Positions 17,377 through 26,274 of a stretch of DNA of 64,000 bases are shown piece by piece. The notes under the pieces were generated by a model. It saw only the letters and a program-made list of their open reading frames with translations, was not told the DNA's origin and did no database searches. Position numbers and translations under genes: made by a program. Each line of letters begins with the position of its first letter. Within the stretch, counting starts at the first letter, position 1. The stretch is from Brevibacillus fluminis (lineage in GTDB: Bacteria; Bacillota; Bacilli; Brevibacillales; Brevibacillaceae), in assembly GCF_003710825.1 (NCBI RefSeq), contig NZ_RHHQ01000019.1, positions 81,599-145,598 of the forward strand, read 5' to 3'.

Positions 17377-17874
17377 ATGTTTACGAAATGGTTTTCTAAG
17401 AAGAAGCAAGAAAAAGAAGCGGTGCTGATCGCACCGTTGACTGGTAGAGCAGTTCCTTTGGAATCGGTTCCTGACCCGGTTTTCTCGCAAAAAATTGCTG
17501 GTGACGGAATTGCAATCGAACCTACGCAGGGAAAACTGGTCTCTCCCGTGAATGGAAAAGTAGGGCATATTTTTCACACAGCGCATGCGCTGGTTTTGCA
17601 AAGTGAAGAAGGGCTGGAACTGCTGATCCACATTGGCTTGGATACCGTCAAGCTGAACGGTCAAGGCTTTACACCGCATGTGAAAGCGGGGGATGAAGTG
17701 AAGGCGGGAGACGTTTTGATCGAGTTCGACCTACAGGCGTTGGAGCAAGCCGGCTACAAAACGGTTACACCGGTATTGATCACCAATCTGGATAAAGTTG
17801 AACAAAAACAATTTATGGTGGGGAACAGCGTGACAGCAGGCTCTGACAAGATCATGGAACTTGTTTTGAAGTAG
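17377..17874 (+). CDS. crr: PTS glucose-type EIIA component
   Basis: A single-domain EIIA-Glc-type phosphocarrier passing phosphate from HPr to EIIB. The catalytic His is at residue 85 (LLIHIGLDTV), and GDGIAIEP, HTAHALVLQS and ITNLDKV are conserved. The frame is open from 17320, but ATAGGAGGGCAACT precedes the ATG at 17377, giving the standard 165 residues. In many Bacilli this domain is fused to EIICB; here the permease at 21.9 kb lacks EIIA, so this protein should serve it. It is the first gene after the second RAT. Confidence 0.92.
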   Translation: MFTKWFSKKKQEKEAVLIAPLTGRAVPLESVPDPVFSQKIAGDGIAIEPTQGKLVSPVNGKVGHIFHTAHALVLQSEEGLELLIHIGLDTVKLNGQGFTPHVKAGDEVKAGDVLIEFDLQALEQAGYKTVTPVLITNLDKVEQKQFMVGNSVTAGSDKIMELVLK

Positions 17875-17887
17875 AGAGGAGTTTGCG

Positions 17888-19057
17888 ATGCGCACCGTAT
17901 ATCGTGGGAGTGTTGTGGAGACCACACGAGTCGTTGAGAATGGAATCGTCGTGACGCAAGGGGAGCGTATCCTGTATGCGGGCGAAGAGGGCGGCTATGC
18001 CTATTCTGGAGACGAAGAGATTCGAGATTACAGCGGTCAGTGGATCATTCCGGGCCTGATTGACATCCATGTACACGGCAACGCTGGTCATGATGTCATG
18101 GATGGAACCAAGGAAGCGCTGGTCGCGATCAGTAAAAGCCTTAGCAGCTATGGCATAACTGGTTTTTTGGCCACGACGATGACAGCCCCGTTCGCAGAGA
18201 TAGAGAGAGCGTTGAACGCGGTAGTCGAGACAGTGGGCAGTCCCGAATTGGCAGCTGAGGTGCTGGGCGTTCATCTGGAGGGACCGTGGATCAACCCGAA
18301 GATGAAAGGCGCCCAAGCGGAGGAAAATATCGTTCATCCAACCGAAGAGCGGGTGGACGCGATTTTGCGGCTGATCGGCGAGAAATTGTGCGTCGTGACC
18401 ATCGCACCGGAAATGCCGGAAGCCATGGCAGCGATTCAAAAGCTGACCGAGCAGGGCGTCATCTGCTCCATCGGGCATTCCGATGCGACAATCGAGCAGG
18501 TGAACGAGGCCGTAGAACGGGGAGCATCCCATGCGACTCATATGTTTAATGGCATGCGCGGCCTGCATCACCGTGAACCTGGCGTCGTCGGAGCGACGCT
18601 GGTACATGATCGTATGACATGCGACATCATCGCTGATTTTATTCACGTTCACCCGAACGCCGTAGAGCTTGTCTATCGGATGAAAGGGCGAGAACGACTA
18701 CTTCTGATAAGCGACGGAATGCGTGCGGTTGGCATGCCGGACGGAACCTATGATCTGGGTGGTCAAACCGTACATGTGCGCAAATGCATTGCCCGCCTAA
18801 CAGACGGAACGTTGGCAGGAAGCACATTGACGCTCAATCGGGCCATCGGCCATATGGTCGAGACTTTGCGGCTGTCCGTCCCGGACGCTGTCTATATGGC
18901 CGCTACAGCACCGGCAGTGAAGCTGGGCGTAAGTGAGCGAAAAGGCAGCCTGGAGGTAGGCAAGGATGCGGATCTGGTCGTATTGGCACCGGATTACAGC
19001 GTGCGCGCAACCGTAGTAAAAGGACGAATGGTTTATCAGGAGGGAGAATCAGAATGA
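17888..19057 (+). CDS. nagA: N-acetylglucosamine-6-phosphate deacetylase
   Basis: Removes acetate from GlcNAc-6-phosphate to give glucosamine-6-phosphate. An amidohydrolase fold with the metal motif HVHG (LIDIHVHGNAGHDVMDG), the HLEGPWINP block, the metal histidines of IGHSDAT and ATHMFNGMRGLHHREPG, and the catalytic Asp in LISDGMRA. The length is standard at 389 residues. AGAGAGGAG precedes the ATG, and the 3' end overlaps nagB by 4 bases. Confidence 0.96.
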   Translation: MRTVYRGSVVETTRVVENGIVVTQGERILYAGEEGGYAYSGDEEIRDYSGQWIIPGLIDIHVHGNAGHDVMDGTKEALVAISKSLSSYGITGFLATTMTAPFAEIERALNAVVETVGSPELAAEVLGVHLEGPWINPKMKGAQAEENIVHPTEERVDAILRLIGEKLCVVTIAPEMPEAMAAIQKLTEQGVICSIGHSDATIEQVNEAVERGASHATHMFNGMRGLHHREPGVVGATLVHDRMTCDIIADFIHVHPNAVELVYRMKGRERLLLISDGMRAVGMPDGTYDLGGQTVHVRKCIARLTDGTLAGSTLTLNRAIGHMVETLRLSVPDAVYMAATAPAVKLGVSERKGSLEVGKDADLVVLAPDYSVRATVVKGRMVYQEGESE

Positions 19058-19818
19058 TTCGCGTGATCGTAACGGAAGATTATCAGGAACTGAGCTATAA
19101 AGCATCACAATTGCTGAGCGCAAAATTGCAGAAAAAGCCGGAATCGGTGATTGGTTTTGCAACTGGAAGTACACCGATCGGCATGTATAAAGAGCTGATC
19201 CAAAGCTACAATCGCAAGGAAGTCGATTTCGGCCAAATGAGTACGTTCAACCTGGATGAGTATGTCGGGCTGACCCGCGAGCATCCGCAAAGCTATTACC
19301 ATTTCATGCAGGAGCAATTATTCTCTCATATCAATGTGCGCCCTGAAAAAATATCGTTCCCGCCAGGCATTTTCTCCGATGCCGGGCAAGCTTGCCAGTC
19401 GTATGAAGATGCCATGAAAGCAGCTGGCGGCGTCGATCTGCAAATTCTCGGAATCGGCGTGAATGGACACATCGGATTCAACGAACCAGATCAGCATTTC
19501 ACTTTGTATACACACATCGTCGAGCTAGCGCAAAAGACGATTGAATCGAATGCGCGCTTTTTCGGCAGTGAGGATGAAGTACCGCGCAGCGCGATCACAA
19601 TGGGTATCAAAAGCATCATGGATGCGCGCTCGATCCTGCTCTTAGCGAGCGACCGCAACAAAGCGGAAGCCGTTCAGCAAATTTTCAGCGGAAAGGTCGA
19701 TCCGCAGATTCCGGCCACGGTTCTGCAGCTTCACCCGGACGTAACGCTGGTGGTCGATCGGGAGGCGGCATCCCTGCTCAATAAAGAATTTCAAACGGGA
19801 GGCGTAAGTGTATGGTAA
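19054..19818 (+). CDS. nagB: Glucosamine-6-phosphate deaminase
   Basis: Converts glucosamine-6-phosphate to fructose-6-phosphate and ammonia, linking amino-sugar use to glycolysis. The motifs GFATGSTPIGMY (phosphate loop), FNLDEYVGL (catalytic Asp) and GIGVNGHIGFNEP (catalytic His) are intact. The length of 254 residues fits the allosteric-site-poor Gram-positive form. It overlaps nagA at its start and ptsH at its end (7 bases). Confidence 0.96.
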   Translation: MIRVIVTEDYQELSYKASQLLSAKLQKKPESVIGFATGSTPIGMYKELIQSYNRKEVDFGQMSTFNLDEYVGLTREHPQSYYHFMQEQLFSHINVRPEKISFPPGIFSDAGQACQSYEDAMKAAGGVDLQILGIGVNGHIGFNEPDQHFTLYTHIVELAQKTIESNARFFGSEDEVPRSAITMGIKSIMDARSILLLASDRNKAEAVQQIFSGKVDPQIPATVLQLHPDVTLVVDREAASLLNKEFQTGGVSVW

Positions 19819-20075
19819 ACATTCAAGTAACAGTCAACGCGGAGGGCGGTTTGCATGCCCGCCCCGCTTCCCTTCTGGTAAACACGGCTAACAAATTTTC
19901 GTCCTCGGTGAAAATAGTGAAGGACACCAAAATCGCCGATGCCAAAAGCATCTTGAACATAATGACGCTCGGCGCTAAAAAAGGCGAAACCTTGGCGATT
20001 CAAATTGAAGGCGTGGACGAACAGGTTGCATCCGCTGAACTGCAAAACCTCTTTGCAAACAATTTTGAAGTGTAA
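19812..20075 (+). CDS. ptsH: Phosphocarrier protein HPr
   Basis: An 87-residue PTS phosphocarrier. His15 (GGLHARPAS) accepts phosphate from EI. Ser46 (DAKSILNIM) is the HPr kinase target that makes HPr-Ser-P, the corepressor of CcpA, so carbon-catabolite control is expected and fits the cre-like sites here. The ATG lies inside the end of nagB. Placement of the general PTS genes inside a nag operon is notable. Confidence 0.97.
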   Translation: MVNIQVTVNAEGGLHARPASLLVNTANKFSSSVKIVKDTKIADAKSILNIMTLGAKKGETLAIQIEGVDEQVASAELQNLFANNFEV

Positions 20076-20102
20076 ACGCTTGAAGGCAGGTGAATCTCTC
20101 TC

Positions 20103-21812
20103 ATGGTAAAAGGAATACCCGTTTCATTCGGAGTGGGCATCGCGCGTGCGGTTTGCTTGTCTGCAAAGGAAACGCAGGCCGTCCATGTCGATAGCCAGCC
20201 AGCCAATGTCGAGCAGGAGCTGAAAAAGCTGCACGATAGCATCGAGCGGTCGACAGCGGAACTGAATCGGCTGCATGAGCAAGTGTCTCAAGAGATTGGC
20301 GCAGCGGAAGCGGCCATTTTGGATGCGCACCTCGCGTTTTTGCAGGACCCCGCTTTTGCAGGAGAGATGAAAACCCAGATTCAGGAGCAGCAGCTGTATG
20401 CCGTGCAAGCGGTTCAGCAGGTCATGGAGCATTTTGCGGCGATCTTTGAGAGCCTCGATGATTCTTACATGCGCGAGCGTGCCGCAGATGTGCGCGATGT
20501 AGGCAAACGGATGATCAAAAACATCAATAACCCTGAAGGAGACGCGCAAGAAGCTTATACGGAGCCGTTTGTGCTCGTAGCCGAAGACGTGACGCCTTCT
20601 GATACCATCTCGCTTCCTCGCCAGCTGGTACGCGCGATTGTGGCGGCAAAAGGCGGAGCGACCTCCCACGCCGCCATTTTGGCACGGTCACTCGGCATAC
20701 CTGCCGTAATGGGCGCCGGACCAGAGCTTTTGACGCAGACCGCTAACGGAGACCTAGTGATCGTGGACGGGACGTCGGGCAGCATCCACATCAATCCTGA
20801 TGAAGAAACGCTTGCTCGCTACCAGAAGCAGGCGGAAAGAGAGCGAGCGGAAATGGAGCAGTTGGAAAAGCTGCGCGATCTGCCAGCCCAAACGACCGAC
20901 GGCAGACGGATCGAGTTGGTCGCCAATATCGGCCGACCGGAGGAGACGGAAGCCGTTCTCGCTAAAGGCGCGGAGGGTGTCGGGTTATTCCGCTCCGAGT
21001 TTTTGTTCATGGATCGTGAACAGTTGCCGACAGAAGAGGAGCAGTTTGCTGCCTATCGCGATGCGATAAGCGGGATGGCGGGGAAGCCGGTCATCATCCG
21101 AACGCTTGATGTCGGCGGCGATAAGCATCTGCCTTATCTCGATATGCCGAAGGAAGAGAACCCGTTCCTCGGTTGGCGAGCGATCCGCATTTCGCTCGAC
21201 CGCATTGACCTGTTCAAGGAACAGCTGCGCGCAATTCTGCGTGCCAGTGCGTTTGGGAAAGCCTTGATCATGTTTCCGATGATCTCCCATGTGGAGCAGA
21301 TCCGCCGTGCCAAAGGGCTCGTAGAAGAAGTAAAGCAGGAGCTGCGTCAGGAAGGAATCGCATTTGACGAAGCGATTCCACTCGGTATCATGATCGAAAT
21401 CCCTGCGGCATGCCTGATTGCCGATGCGTTGGCGGCGGAAGTCGACTTTTTCAGCATTGGCACGAACGATCTGGTGCAATACACATTGGCGGTGGATCGG
21501 ATGAACGAGCGGTTGAGCGATCTCTACAGCTATTTCCACCCAGCAGTGCTCCGTCTGATCCAACAGGTCATCGATGCATCCCATCGTAACGGCATCTGGA
21601 CCGGCATGTGCGGGGAGATGGCAGCAGACCCGCTGGCGGCACCGCTGCTTTTAGGAATGGGGCTGGATGAATTCAGCTGCAATGCCAATTCCTTGCCTCG
21701 CGTAAAAGAACAGATTCGCCGCATGAGCTACGAGAGTGCACAAGAAGTCGCAAAAAACGCGCTTGCGCTCAGTACTCCGGATGAAGTAAAAACGTATCTC
21801 GCTAGCCTGTAA
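20103..21812 (+). CDS. ptsI: PTS enzyme I (phosphoenolpyruvate-protein phosphotransferase)
   Basis: Transfers phosphate from PEP to HPr. The active His189 lies in GGATSHAAILARSLGIPAVMG, the PEP-binding domain has GLFRSEFLFMDR, and the signature DFFSIGTNDLVQYTLAVDR is intact, as is the catalytic Cys region GMCGEMA. The length is standard at 569 residues. It follows ptsH by 27 bases. Confidence 0.97.
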   Translation: MVKGIPVSFGVGIARAVCLSAKETQAVHVDSQPANVEQELKKLHDSIERSTAELNRLHEQVSQEIGAAEAAILDAHLAFLQDPAFAGEMKTQIQEQQLYAVQAVQQVMEHFAAIFESLDDSYMRERAADVRDVGKRMIKNINNPEGDAQEAYTEPFVLVAEDVTPSDTISLPRQLVRAIVAAKGGATSHAAILARSLGIPAVMGAGPELLTQTANGDLVIVDGTSGSIHINPDEETLARYQKQAERERAEMEQLEKLRDLPAQTTDGRRIELVANIGRPEETEAVLAKGAEGVGLFRSEFLFMDREQLPTEEEQFAAYRDAISGMAGKPVIIRTLDVGGDKHLPYLDMPKEENPFLGWRAIRISLDRIDLFKEQLRAILRASAFGKALIMFPMISHVEQIRRAKGLVEEVKQELRQEGIAFDEAIPLGIMIEIPAACLIADALAAEVDFFSIGTNDLVQYTLAVDRMNERLSDLYSYFHPAVLRLIQQVIDASHRNGIWTGMCGEMAADPLAAPLLLGMGLDEFSCNANSLPRVKEQIRRMSYESAQEVAKNALALSTPDEVKTYLASL

Positions 21813-21837
21813 AAAGGCTAGTCTCTTTCAACAGAGA

Positions 21838-21851
21838 CGTAAGCGGTTTCA
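21838..21851 (-). promoter_or_regulatory. cre-like site before the EIICB gene
   Basis: On the reverse strand, TGAAACCGCTTACG matches the cre consensus TGWAANCGNTNWCA at 13 of 14 positions. It lies in the ptsI-permease gap, suggesting CcpA control of the permease gene, although no strong promoter is seen in the gap. Confidence 0.55.
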
Positions 21852-21868
21852 CTTGGTTCAGAAACGTT

Positions 21869-21902
21869 CACCTTGGGCATCATGCTCCATGGGCTCAAGG
21901 TG
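21869..21902 (+). other. Stem-loop between ptsI and the EIICB gene
   Basis: CACCTTGGGC and GCTCAAGGTG can form a 10-pair stem (one G-U) with a 14-base loop. No T run follows, so it is more likely an mRNA stabilising or processing element than a terminator. Confidence 0.5.
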
Positions 21903-21943
21903 GACTTCTGATAGATCACATTCATGATAAGGGAGGTCTCACT

Positions 21944-23389
21944 ATGCTGGCTTTTTTGCAAAAGATTGGTAAAGCGTTGATGCTACCAGTCGCAACGCTA
22001 CCGGCCGCATCCTTGCTTTTGCGTTTCGGTGCGATTGACTACGTCAAGGAGTTTCACTTCGGTGATTCGTTTGGCGGCTTTTTGAATCAATACGTGGCAC
22101 CTTTTTTGGCGGCAGGCGGAAGTGCAATCTTTGATAATTTACCTTTAATTTTTGCTGTCGGTGTCGCGATTGGATTTGCCGGAGATGCAGTTGCTGCGTT
22201 GGCGGCGGTTATTGCTTATCAAGTACTGACCTCTGTGCAGGCGAAAGTACCTGCCGCGTTTGGCTTTATTCCGGATGAGTTGAAACTGAATATGGGTGTG
22301 CTTGGCGGTATTCTCGCAGGTGGGATGGCTGCATACTTCTATAAGAAATACCATGATATCAAGCTGCCGGATTGGCTAGGCTTTTTCAGTGGAAAACGCT
22401 TTGTCCCGATCGTGACTTCGCTTAGCATGGTTATCATCTCTTTGCTGGTTGGTCTGGTTTGGGGACCAATCCAAGAAGCGCTCGATACATTCGGTAACTG
22501 GATCGTCAGCTTGGGTGCCGTCGGTTCTGGTTTGTTCATGTTCTTTAACCGCTTGCTGATCCCATTTGGTTTGCACCATGTGCTCAATACCATCGCTTGG
22601 TTCCAGATCGGCGATTACACAGATGCAGCGGGTAAAGTGGTTCACGGTGACCTGACTCGGTTCTTCGCCGGTGACAAGACGGCAGGTATGTTCATGACAG
22701 GCTTCTTCCCGATTATGATGTTTGCTTTGCCTGGTGCAGCGCTCGCTATCATTCATACCGCAAAACCAGAAAAACGCGCAGCGATTTCCGCCATCTTCAT
22801 GGGTACGGCACTGGCATCCTTCCTCACAGGGATAACTGAGCCGATCGAATTCGCCTTCATGTTCCTGGCTCCAATGCTGTATGTGGTCCATGCGATTTTG
22901 ACCGGTTTGGCTGGCTTTATTACAACCTCGATGGGCATCAAGCTAGGCTTTGGTTTCTCGGCTGGTCTCATTGACTATGCGGTAAACTTCCCATTGGCAA
23001 CCAATCCGTGGATGATGATCCCGGTCGGCCTTGCGTTCGCGGTTGTGTACTACTTCCTGTTCCGTATCTTGATCGTTAAGCTCAACCTGAAAACGCCAGG
23101 TCGCGAAGATGATGATGTGGAAGTAGCGGCAGTGAGCGGCGGCGGTTCGTCCACTATGCGTGACAAAGCGGTCAACGTGCTTTCCAATATCGGCGGCAAA
23201 GCCAATATCGTCGATGTGGATGCGTGCATCACGCGCCTTCGCCTGGTTGTCAAAGACGAGAAGCTGGTTAATGACAAGGGGCTAAAAGCACTGGGGGCAG
23301 CAGGTGTCATGCGCTTAGGCCAAGGCAGTGTCCAAGTCGTTTTCGGTACACAGTCCGAGCAACTGAAAGACGAGATCAAAAAGCTTTAA
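21944..23389 (+). CDS. nagE: PTS EIICB permease, N-acetylglucosamine type
   Basis: Imports and phosphorylates the sugar. The EIIC domain (about residues 1-385, ten or so membrane segments) has NRLLIPFGLHHVLN, FFAGDKTAGMFMTGFFPIMMF and GITEPIEFAFMFLAP, blocks typical of the glucose/GlcNAc family. The DIKLPDWLGFFSGKRFVPI segment resembles NagE/NagP. EIIB follows, with its phospho-cysteine at C428 (DACITRLRL). There is no fused EIIA. GlcNAc specificity is inferred from nagA and nagB in the same locus; a glucose role cannot be excluded. Confidence 0.88.
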   Translation: MLAFLQKIGKALMLPVATLPAASLLLRFGAIDYVKEFHFGDSFGGFLNQYVAPFLAAGGSAIFDNLPLIFAVGVAIGFAGDAVAALAAVIAYQVLTSVQAKVPAAFGFIPDELKLNMGVLGGILAGGMAAYFYKKYHDIKLPDWLGFFSGKRFVPIVTSLSMVIISLLVGLVWGPIQEALDTFGNWIVSLGAVGSGLFMFFNRLLIPFGLHHVLNTIAWFQIGDYTDAAGKVVHGDLTRFFAGDKTAGMFMTGFFPIMMFALPGAALAIIHTAKPEKRAAISAIFMGTALASFLTGITEPIEFAFMFLAPMLYVVHAILTGLAGFITTSMGIKLGFGFSAGLIDYAVNFPLATNPWMMIPVGLAFAVVYYFLFRILIVKLNLKTPGREDDDVEVAAVSGGGSSTMRDKAVNVLSNIGGKANIVDVDACITRLRLVVKDEKLVNDKGLKALGAAGVMRLGQGSVQVVFGTQSEQLKDEIKKL

Positions 23390-23403
23390 AGCCTCCATAC
23401 CAA

Positions 23404-23433
23404 CAAGGGGCCGTGGCACATCACGGCTCCTTG
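23404..23433 (+). other. Stem-loop after the EIICB gene
   Basis: CAAGGGGCCGTG and CACGGCTCCTTG form a 12-pair stem (one G-U) with a 6-base loop. A weak T5 run starts 7 bases later, so it could act as a partial terminator before the TIM-barrel gene. Confidence 0.6.
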
Positions 23434-23467
23434 ATTCCAATTTTTATAAAAAAGGGGAGTAAATGTA

Positions 23468-24385
23468 ATGAAAAGGTTGCTGGATTGCCGCGCGTCGGAT
23501 TTTCGCCAAATGATGGGAAACGAATTGAAGCAATCGATCAAGGCAGCGGAAGGCAGGACGTTGATCGCCGAAATTATTTGTGAAGGAATGGCGTTGTATC
23601 CCGATGTGACAAATGCAGAAATGGCCGCAGCGTTCGGTGCTGATCTGCTTTTGCTCAACTTTTTCGATGTGTTTCACCCGCAGATTACCGGACTCGGACC
23701 TACAGAGGACGGCGACATCATCGGTCAGCTGAAGCGATATACGGGGCGTCCGATCGGGCTCAATCTGGAGCCGGTTGACCCGAACGCGTCGCAGGTGGAA
23801 CAACTGATCGAACTGCCGGTCGGCAGGCTTGCTACAGAAGAGACGTTTCAAAAGGCGAAGGAACTGGGCTTTGATTTTGTCTGCCTGACCGGAAATCCGA
23901 AAACAGGCGTGACGAATAGCCAAATTACGCAAGCCATCGCCAAAGCGCGCGAGATCATGGGAGAAGACATGCTGATCATTGCTGGGAAAATGCACGGCGC
24001 AGGCGTGGAAGGCGAAGCGGGCGAGGAGATTGTAAGCGAGAAGGAGATTCAGAATTTTGTTGAAGCGGGCGCGGATGTCATCTTGCTGCCGGCGCCTGGA
24101 ACCATTCCGGGAATTACCGTAGAAAGCTGCAAAAAGCTGGTGAATCTCGTACGCAAAGCCGGCGCGCTCAGCCTGCTTGCCATCGGCACCAGCCAGGAAG
24201 GCGCTGATGAAGCGACGGTGCGGCAAATCGCTTTGTTCAGTAAAATGGCAGGAGCCGATCTGTACCACATCGGTGATGCTGGCATAAGCGGCATCGCCTT
24301 GCCGGAAAACATCATGCAATACTCGATCGTTTTGCGCGGCAAACGCCACACCTACATAAGAATGGCCGCATCGGTTAATCGATGA
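23468..24385 (+). CDS. Conserved TIM-barrel-like protein of unknown function (DUF7916/PEP phosphonomutase-like)
   Basis: This 305-residue protein has the alternating beta-alpha pattern of a TIM barrel: IAEIICEGMAL, GADLLLLNFFDVFHP, GRPIGLNLEPV, FVCLTGNPKTG, MLIIAGKMHG, GADVILLPAPGTIPG, SLLAIGTSQEG and ADLYHIGDAGI. It resembles, from memory, a family annotated as DUF7916 or phosphonomutase-like that recurs beside sugar PTS genes. No catalytic set can be assigned. AAAAGGGGAG precedes the ATG. The link to GlcNAc use is by neighbourhood only. Confidence 0.75.
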   Translation: MKRLLDCRASDFRQMMGNELKQSIKAAEGRTLIAEIICEGMALYPDVTNAEMAAAFGADLLLLNFFDVFHPQITGLGPTEDGDIIGQLKRYTGRPIGLNLEPVDPNASQVEQLIELPVGRLATEETFQKAKELGFDFVCLTGNPKTGVTNSQITQAIAKAREIMGEDMLIIAGKMHGAGVEGEAGEEIVSEKEIQNFVEAGADVILLPAPGTIPGITVESCKKLVNLVRKAGALSLLAIGTSQEGADEATVRQIALFSKMAGADLYHIGDAGISGIALPENIMQYSIVLRGKRHTYIRMAASVNR

Positions 24386-24449
24386 TGTCACGCATATTAG
24401 AAAGCCCGGCTTCGCCAAGCTTTTGGCTTAAGCCGCGGTTGCACCACAA

Positions 24450-24488
24450 AAAAACCTCTTCAGGCAGCAGTTGCTTGAAGAGGTTTTT
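24450..24488. terminator. Terminator between convergent genes
   Basis: AAAAACCTCTTCA and TGAAGAGGTTTTT form a perfect 13-pair stem with a 13-base loop. A and T runs on both sides allow use by both the forward nag locus and the reverse pspA operon. Confidence 0.9.
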
Positions 24489-24500
24489 GGTTGTTTTGCG

Positions 24501-25271
24501 CTATCTTCGCCTCTTCAAGCTGCCAAAGCCTTTCGATGTTTTCGGGGGTGAATTGCTCTTTGGCCGCGAAAAAATCGAGGAGCCTGATTTGCTTGAGGAG
24601 GAGCTGGAATAGGAACTATCCGACGAATTGCGGATGATCTTTCCGCTGCTAGATGACGAGTCGCTCTTTTTAAAAAGACTGCCGCTGCTCGATTTGGACG
24701 AGGTATCCGCAGAGGAGCTGCGCTTGATGATTGAGCCGCTGCCCGATGTCGTGATTGGCGGTGCCGCTTTTTTCTCCTGCTTCGTTGGCGTATGGTATAC
24801 GACCGTTGGTTTGTACGTGTCTCTGCTGCCATAGCCGCGATAATTGCCGGCGTAGCTTTTCGCCAGATCGAACAACCCGTTGATCACCGTGGCGGTGATG
24901 TATCCTTGCAAAAAGGACGAACTGTAATTTTGCTGAACAAACTTTTGGTTGTCGACTTCAATGAGCGTGTCTTCTGGTTTCTTGGGGTCTTTTTGCAGGT
25001 GGTACCATTCATCCGAATAGACCAGGAACATGTGATCATTGTCTTCTTTGGAGATTTCCTTCGGTGTTTTCTGATCCGCCAGTTCTTTGGCGACCACGGG
25101 GACGGTTTTGTTCTCGGCGCGATAGACGCGGGAGGTTTCGCCGCCCTTATCGACGACGGATTCAAGCGGGTACGTGGAGCTGACCGATTGTCCGCCGCAG
25201 CCTGCCAGAACAGTTACCGCCAGCGAGACAACCAGCGCCGCTTTCATCCCTTTTAACAGCCGTTTCCACAT
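24501..25271 (-). CDS. DUF4247 lipoprotein with Ser-rich tail
   Basis: The N-terminal signal ends in the lipobox VLAGC. Residues about 30-150 (PLESVVDKGGETSRVYRAEN ... DHMFLVYSDEWYHLQKDPKKPEDTLIEVDN) match the DUF4247 pattern. The C-terminal 90 residues are low-complexity, dominated by Ser with scattered Lys and Arg, and end in RRR, suggesting interaction with the anionic envelope. It is the last gene of the pspA-DUF350-DUF4178 operon. The biochemical role is unknown; envelope stress is inferred from the operon. Confidence 0.78.
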   Translation of the reverse strand: MWKRLLKGMKAALVVSLAVTVLAGCGGQSVSSTYPLESVVDKGGETSRVYRAENKTVPVVAKELADQKTPKEISKEDNDHMFLVYSDEWYHLQKDPKKPEDTLIEVDNQKFVQQNYSSSFLQGYITATVINGLFDLAKSYAGNYRGYGSRDTYKPTVVYHTPTKQEKKAAPPITTSGSGSIIKRSSSADTSSKSSSGSLFKKSDSSSSSGKIIRNSSDSSYSSSSSSKSGSSIFSRPKSNSPPKTSKGFGSLKRRR

Positions 25272-25286
25272 AAACGAAATCCCCCC

Positions 25287-25793
25287 CTAAGTTCCGCGCA
25301 ACACTTGCACGTCGGCAGGGAGCACGAACTCTCCTTCATACAGCATAAACCGACCATCTTGCCATTCAATCCGCAACAGCTTGCGATTATCCGACTGGAA
25401 TTGCCAGACGTACTGCTCGCCTGCGGCAGAGAATGGGGCTTTTCCGACAGTCGTTACATTGCCTGAGAACTGCTCCTCAAGGTGGTACATGACATCATCC
25501 ATTTCGATGGTTGTCGGCACTTCGTCAGGCGAATCCAGGCGGCCATCGATGGGCGAATACAAGTGATAAATCGTACGCTCCCGGTCCTCGATATTCAGAT
25601 AACGGATGGTATTGCCGTCCTGCAAGGTCAGCACGACCGCTTTGCGCTGAAAATTGCGGACATTCCCGATCACCTGGTACGTGACGAGGGAGACCTCGAC
25701 CACGTCGCCCACGCCAACGGTCAGGATGCTTTTCTCTGGCTTCGGGGGCTCGGGTGTTTTAAATATATTTTTCACTCGTTCAAACAAGCTCAT
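25287..25793 (-). CDS. DUF4178 domain protein
   Basis: A 168-residue soluble protein rich in beta strands (LTVGVGDVVEVSLVTYQVIGNVR ... YHLEEQFSGNVTTVGKAPFSAAGEQYVWQFQS), consistent with the DUF4178 family. It has no signal peptide or membrane segment. Such genes commonly sit beside pspA and DUF350 genes. The function is unknown; a cytoplasmic partner of the PspA membrane system is plausible. Confidence 0.75.
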   Translation of the reverse strand: MSLFERVKNIFKTPEPPKPEKSILTVGVGDVVEVSLVTYQVIGNVRNFQRKAVVLTLQDGNTIRYLNIEDRERTIYHLYSPIDGRLDSPDEVPTTIEMDDVMYHLEEQFSGNVTTVGKAPFSAAGEQYVWQFQSDNRKLLRIEWQDGRFMLYEGEFVLPADVQVLRGT

Positions 25794-25814
25794 TGCATGG
25801 CCTCCTGTCTCTAC

Positions 25815-26231
25815 CTACAAGCTCAAGCTCGATGTGATTACCAAGGCACCGGTGATATGCAGCGAGCCGGCAACAAGGGCATGCGCCACCTTCCCGTTTT
25901 GCGTGCCTTCATCCAGATCAAGTCCCGCGATGTTTTTCAATAAGAGCGTCACCAGCTTCTCCAAGATAAACAAGATGATGAAGGAAGCGACGGATACGAA
26001 CAATGCGGTCCACAAATCGCTGGAGACGGCTAATGATTGCGCCAAGATATAACCTTGCGCGTATAATTTCATGACAAAACGGGTTGTTACTGCGGTATTT
26101 CCTCGCTTGATTTCATCCAAATCTTTGTACTTGGTAAAAAAAGAATCAATCCACATGAGAATAAAAAGAAGCACTGCTCCGCATGCAGTCCATACGAGCA
26201 TTCTCAACAAATCAATACCCAACAATCGCAT
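25815..26231 (-). CDS. DUF350 (YjfL-type) membrane protein
   Basis: A 138-residue protein with about four hydrophobic segments (MLVWTACGAVLLFILMWI, YILAQSLAVSS, LFVSVASFIILFILEKLVTLLL, ALVAGSLHITGALVITSSL), typical of DUF350 proteins, which usually carry two membrane pairs per domain. It follows pspA in the reverse-strand operon. Its role in envelope stress is by association only. Confidence 0.78.
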   Translation of the reverse strand: MRLLGIDLLRMLVWTACGAVLLFILMWIDSFFTKYKDLDEIKRGNTAVTTRFVMKLYAQGYILAQSLAVSSDLWTALFVSVASFIILFILEKLVTLLLKNIAGLDLDEGTQNGKVAHALVAGSLHITGALVITSSLSL

Positions 26232-26274
26232 TCACTCCTTTCTTTGAAAAGAAAAGGGGAACCGCCGCAGCGGT

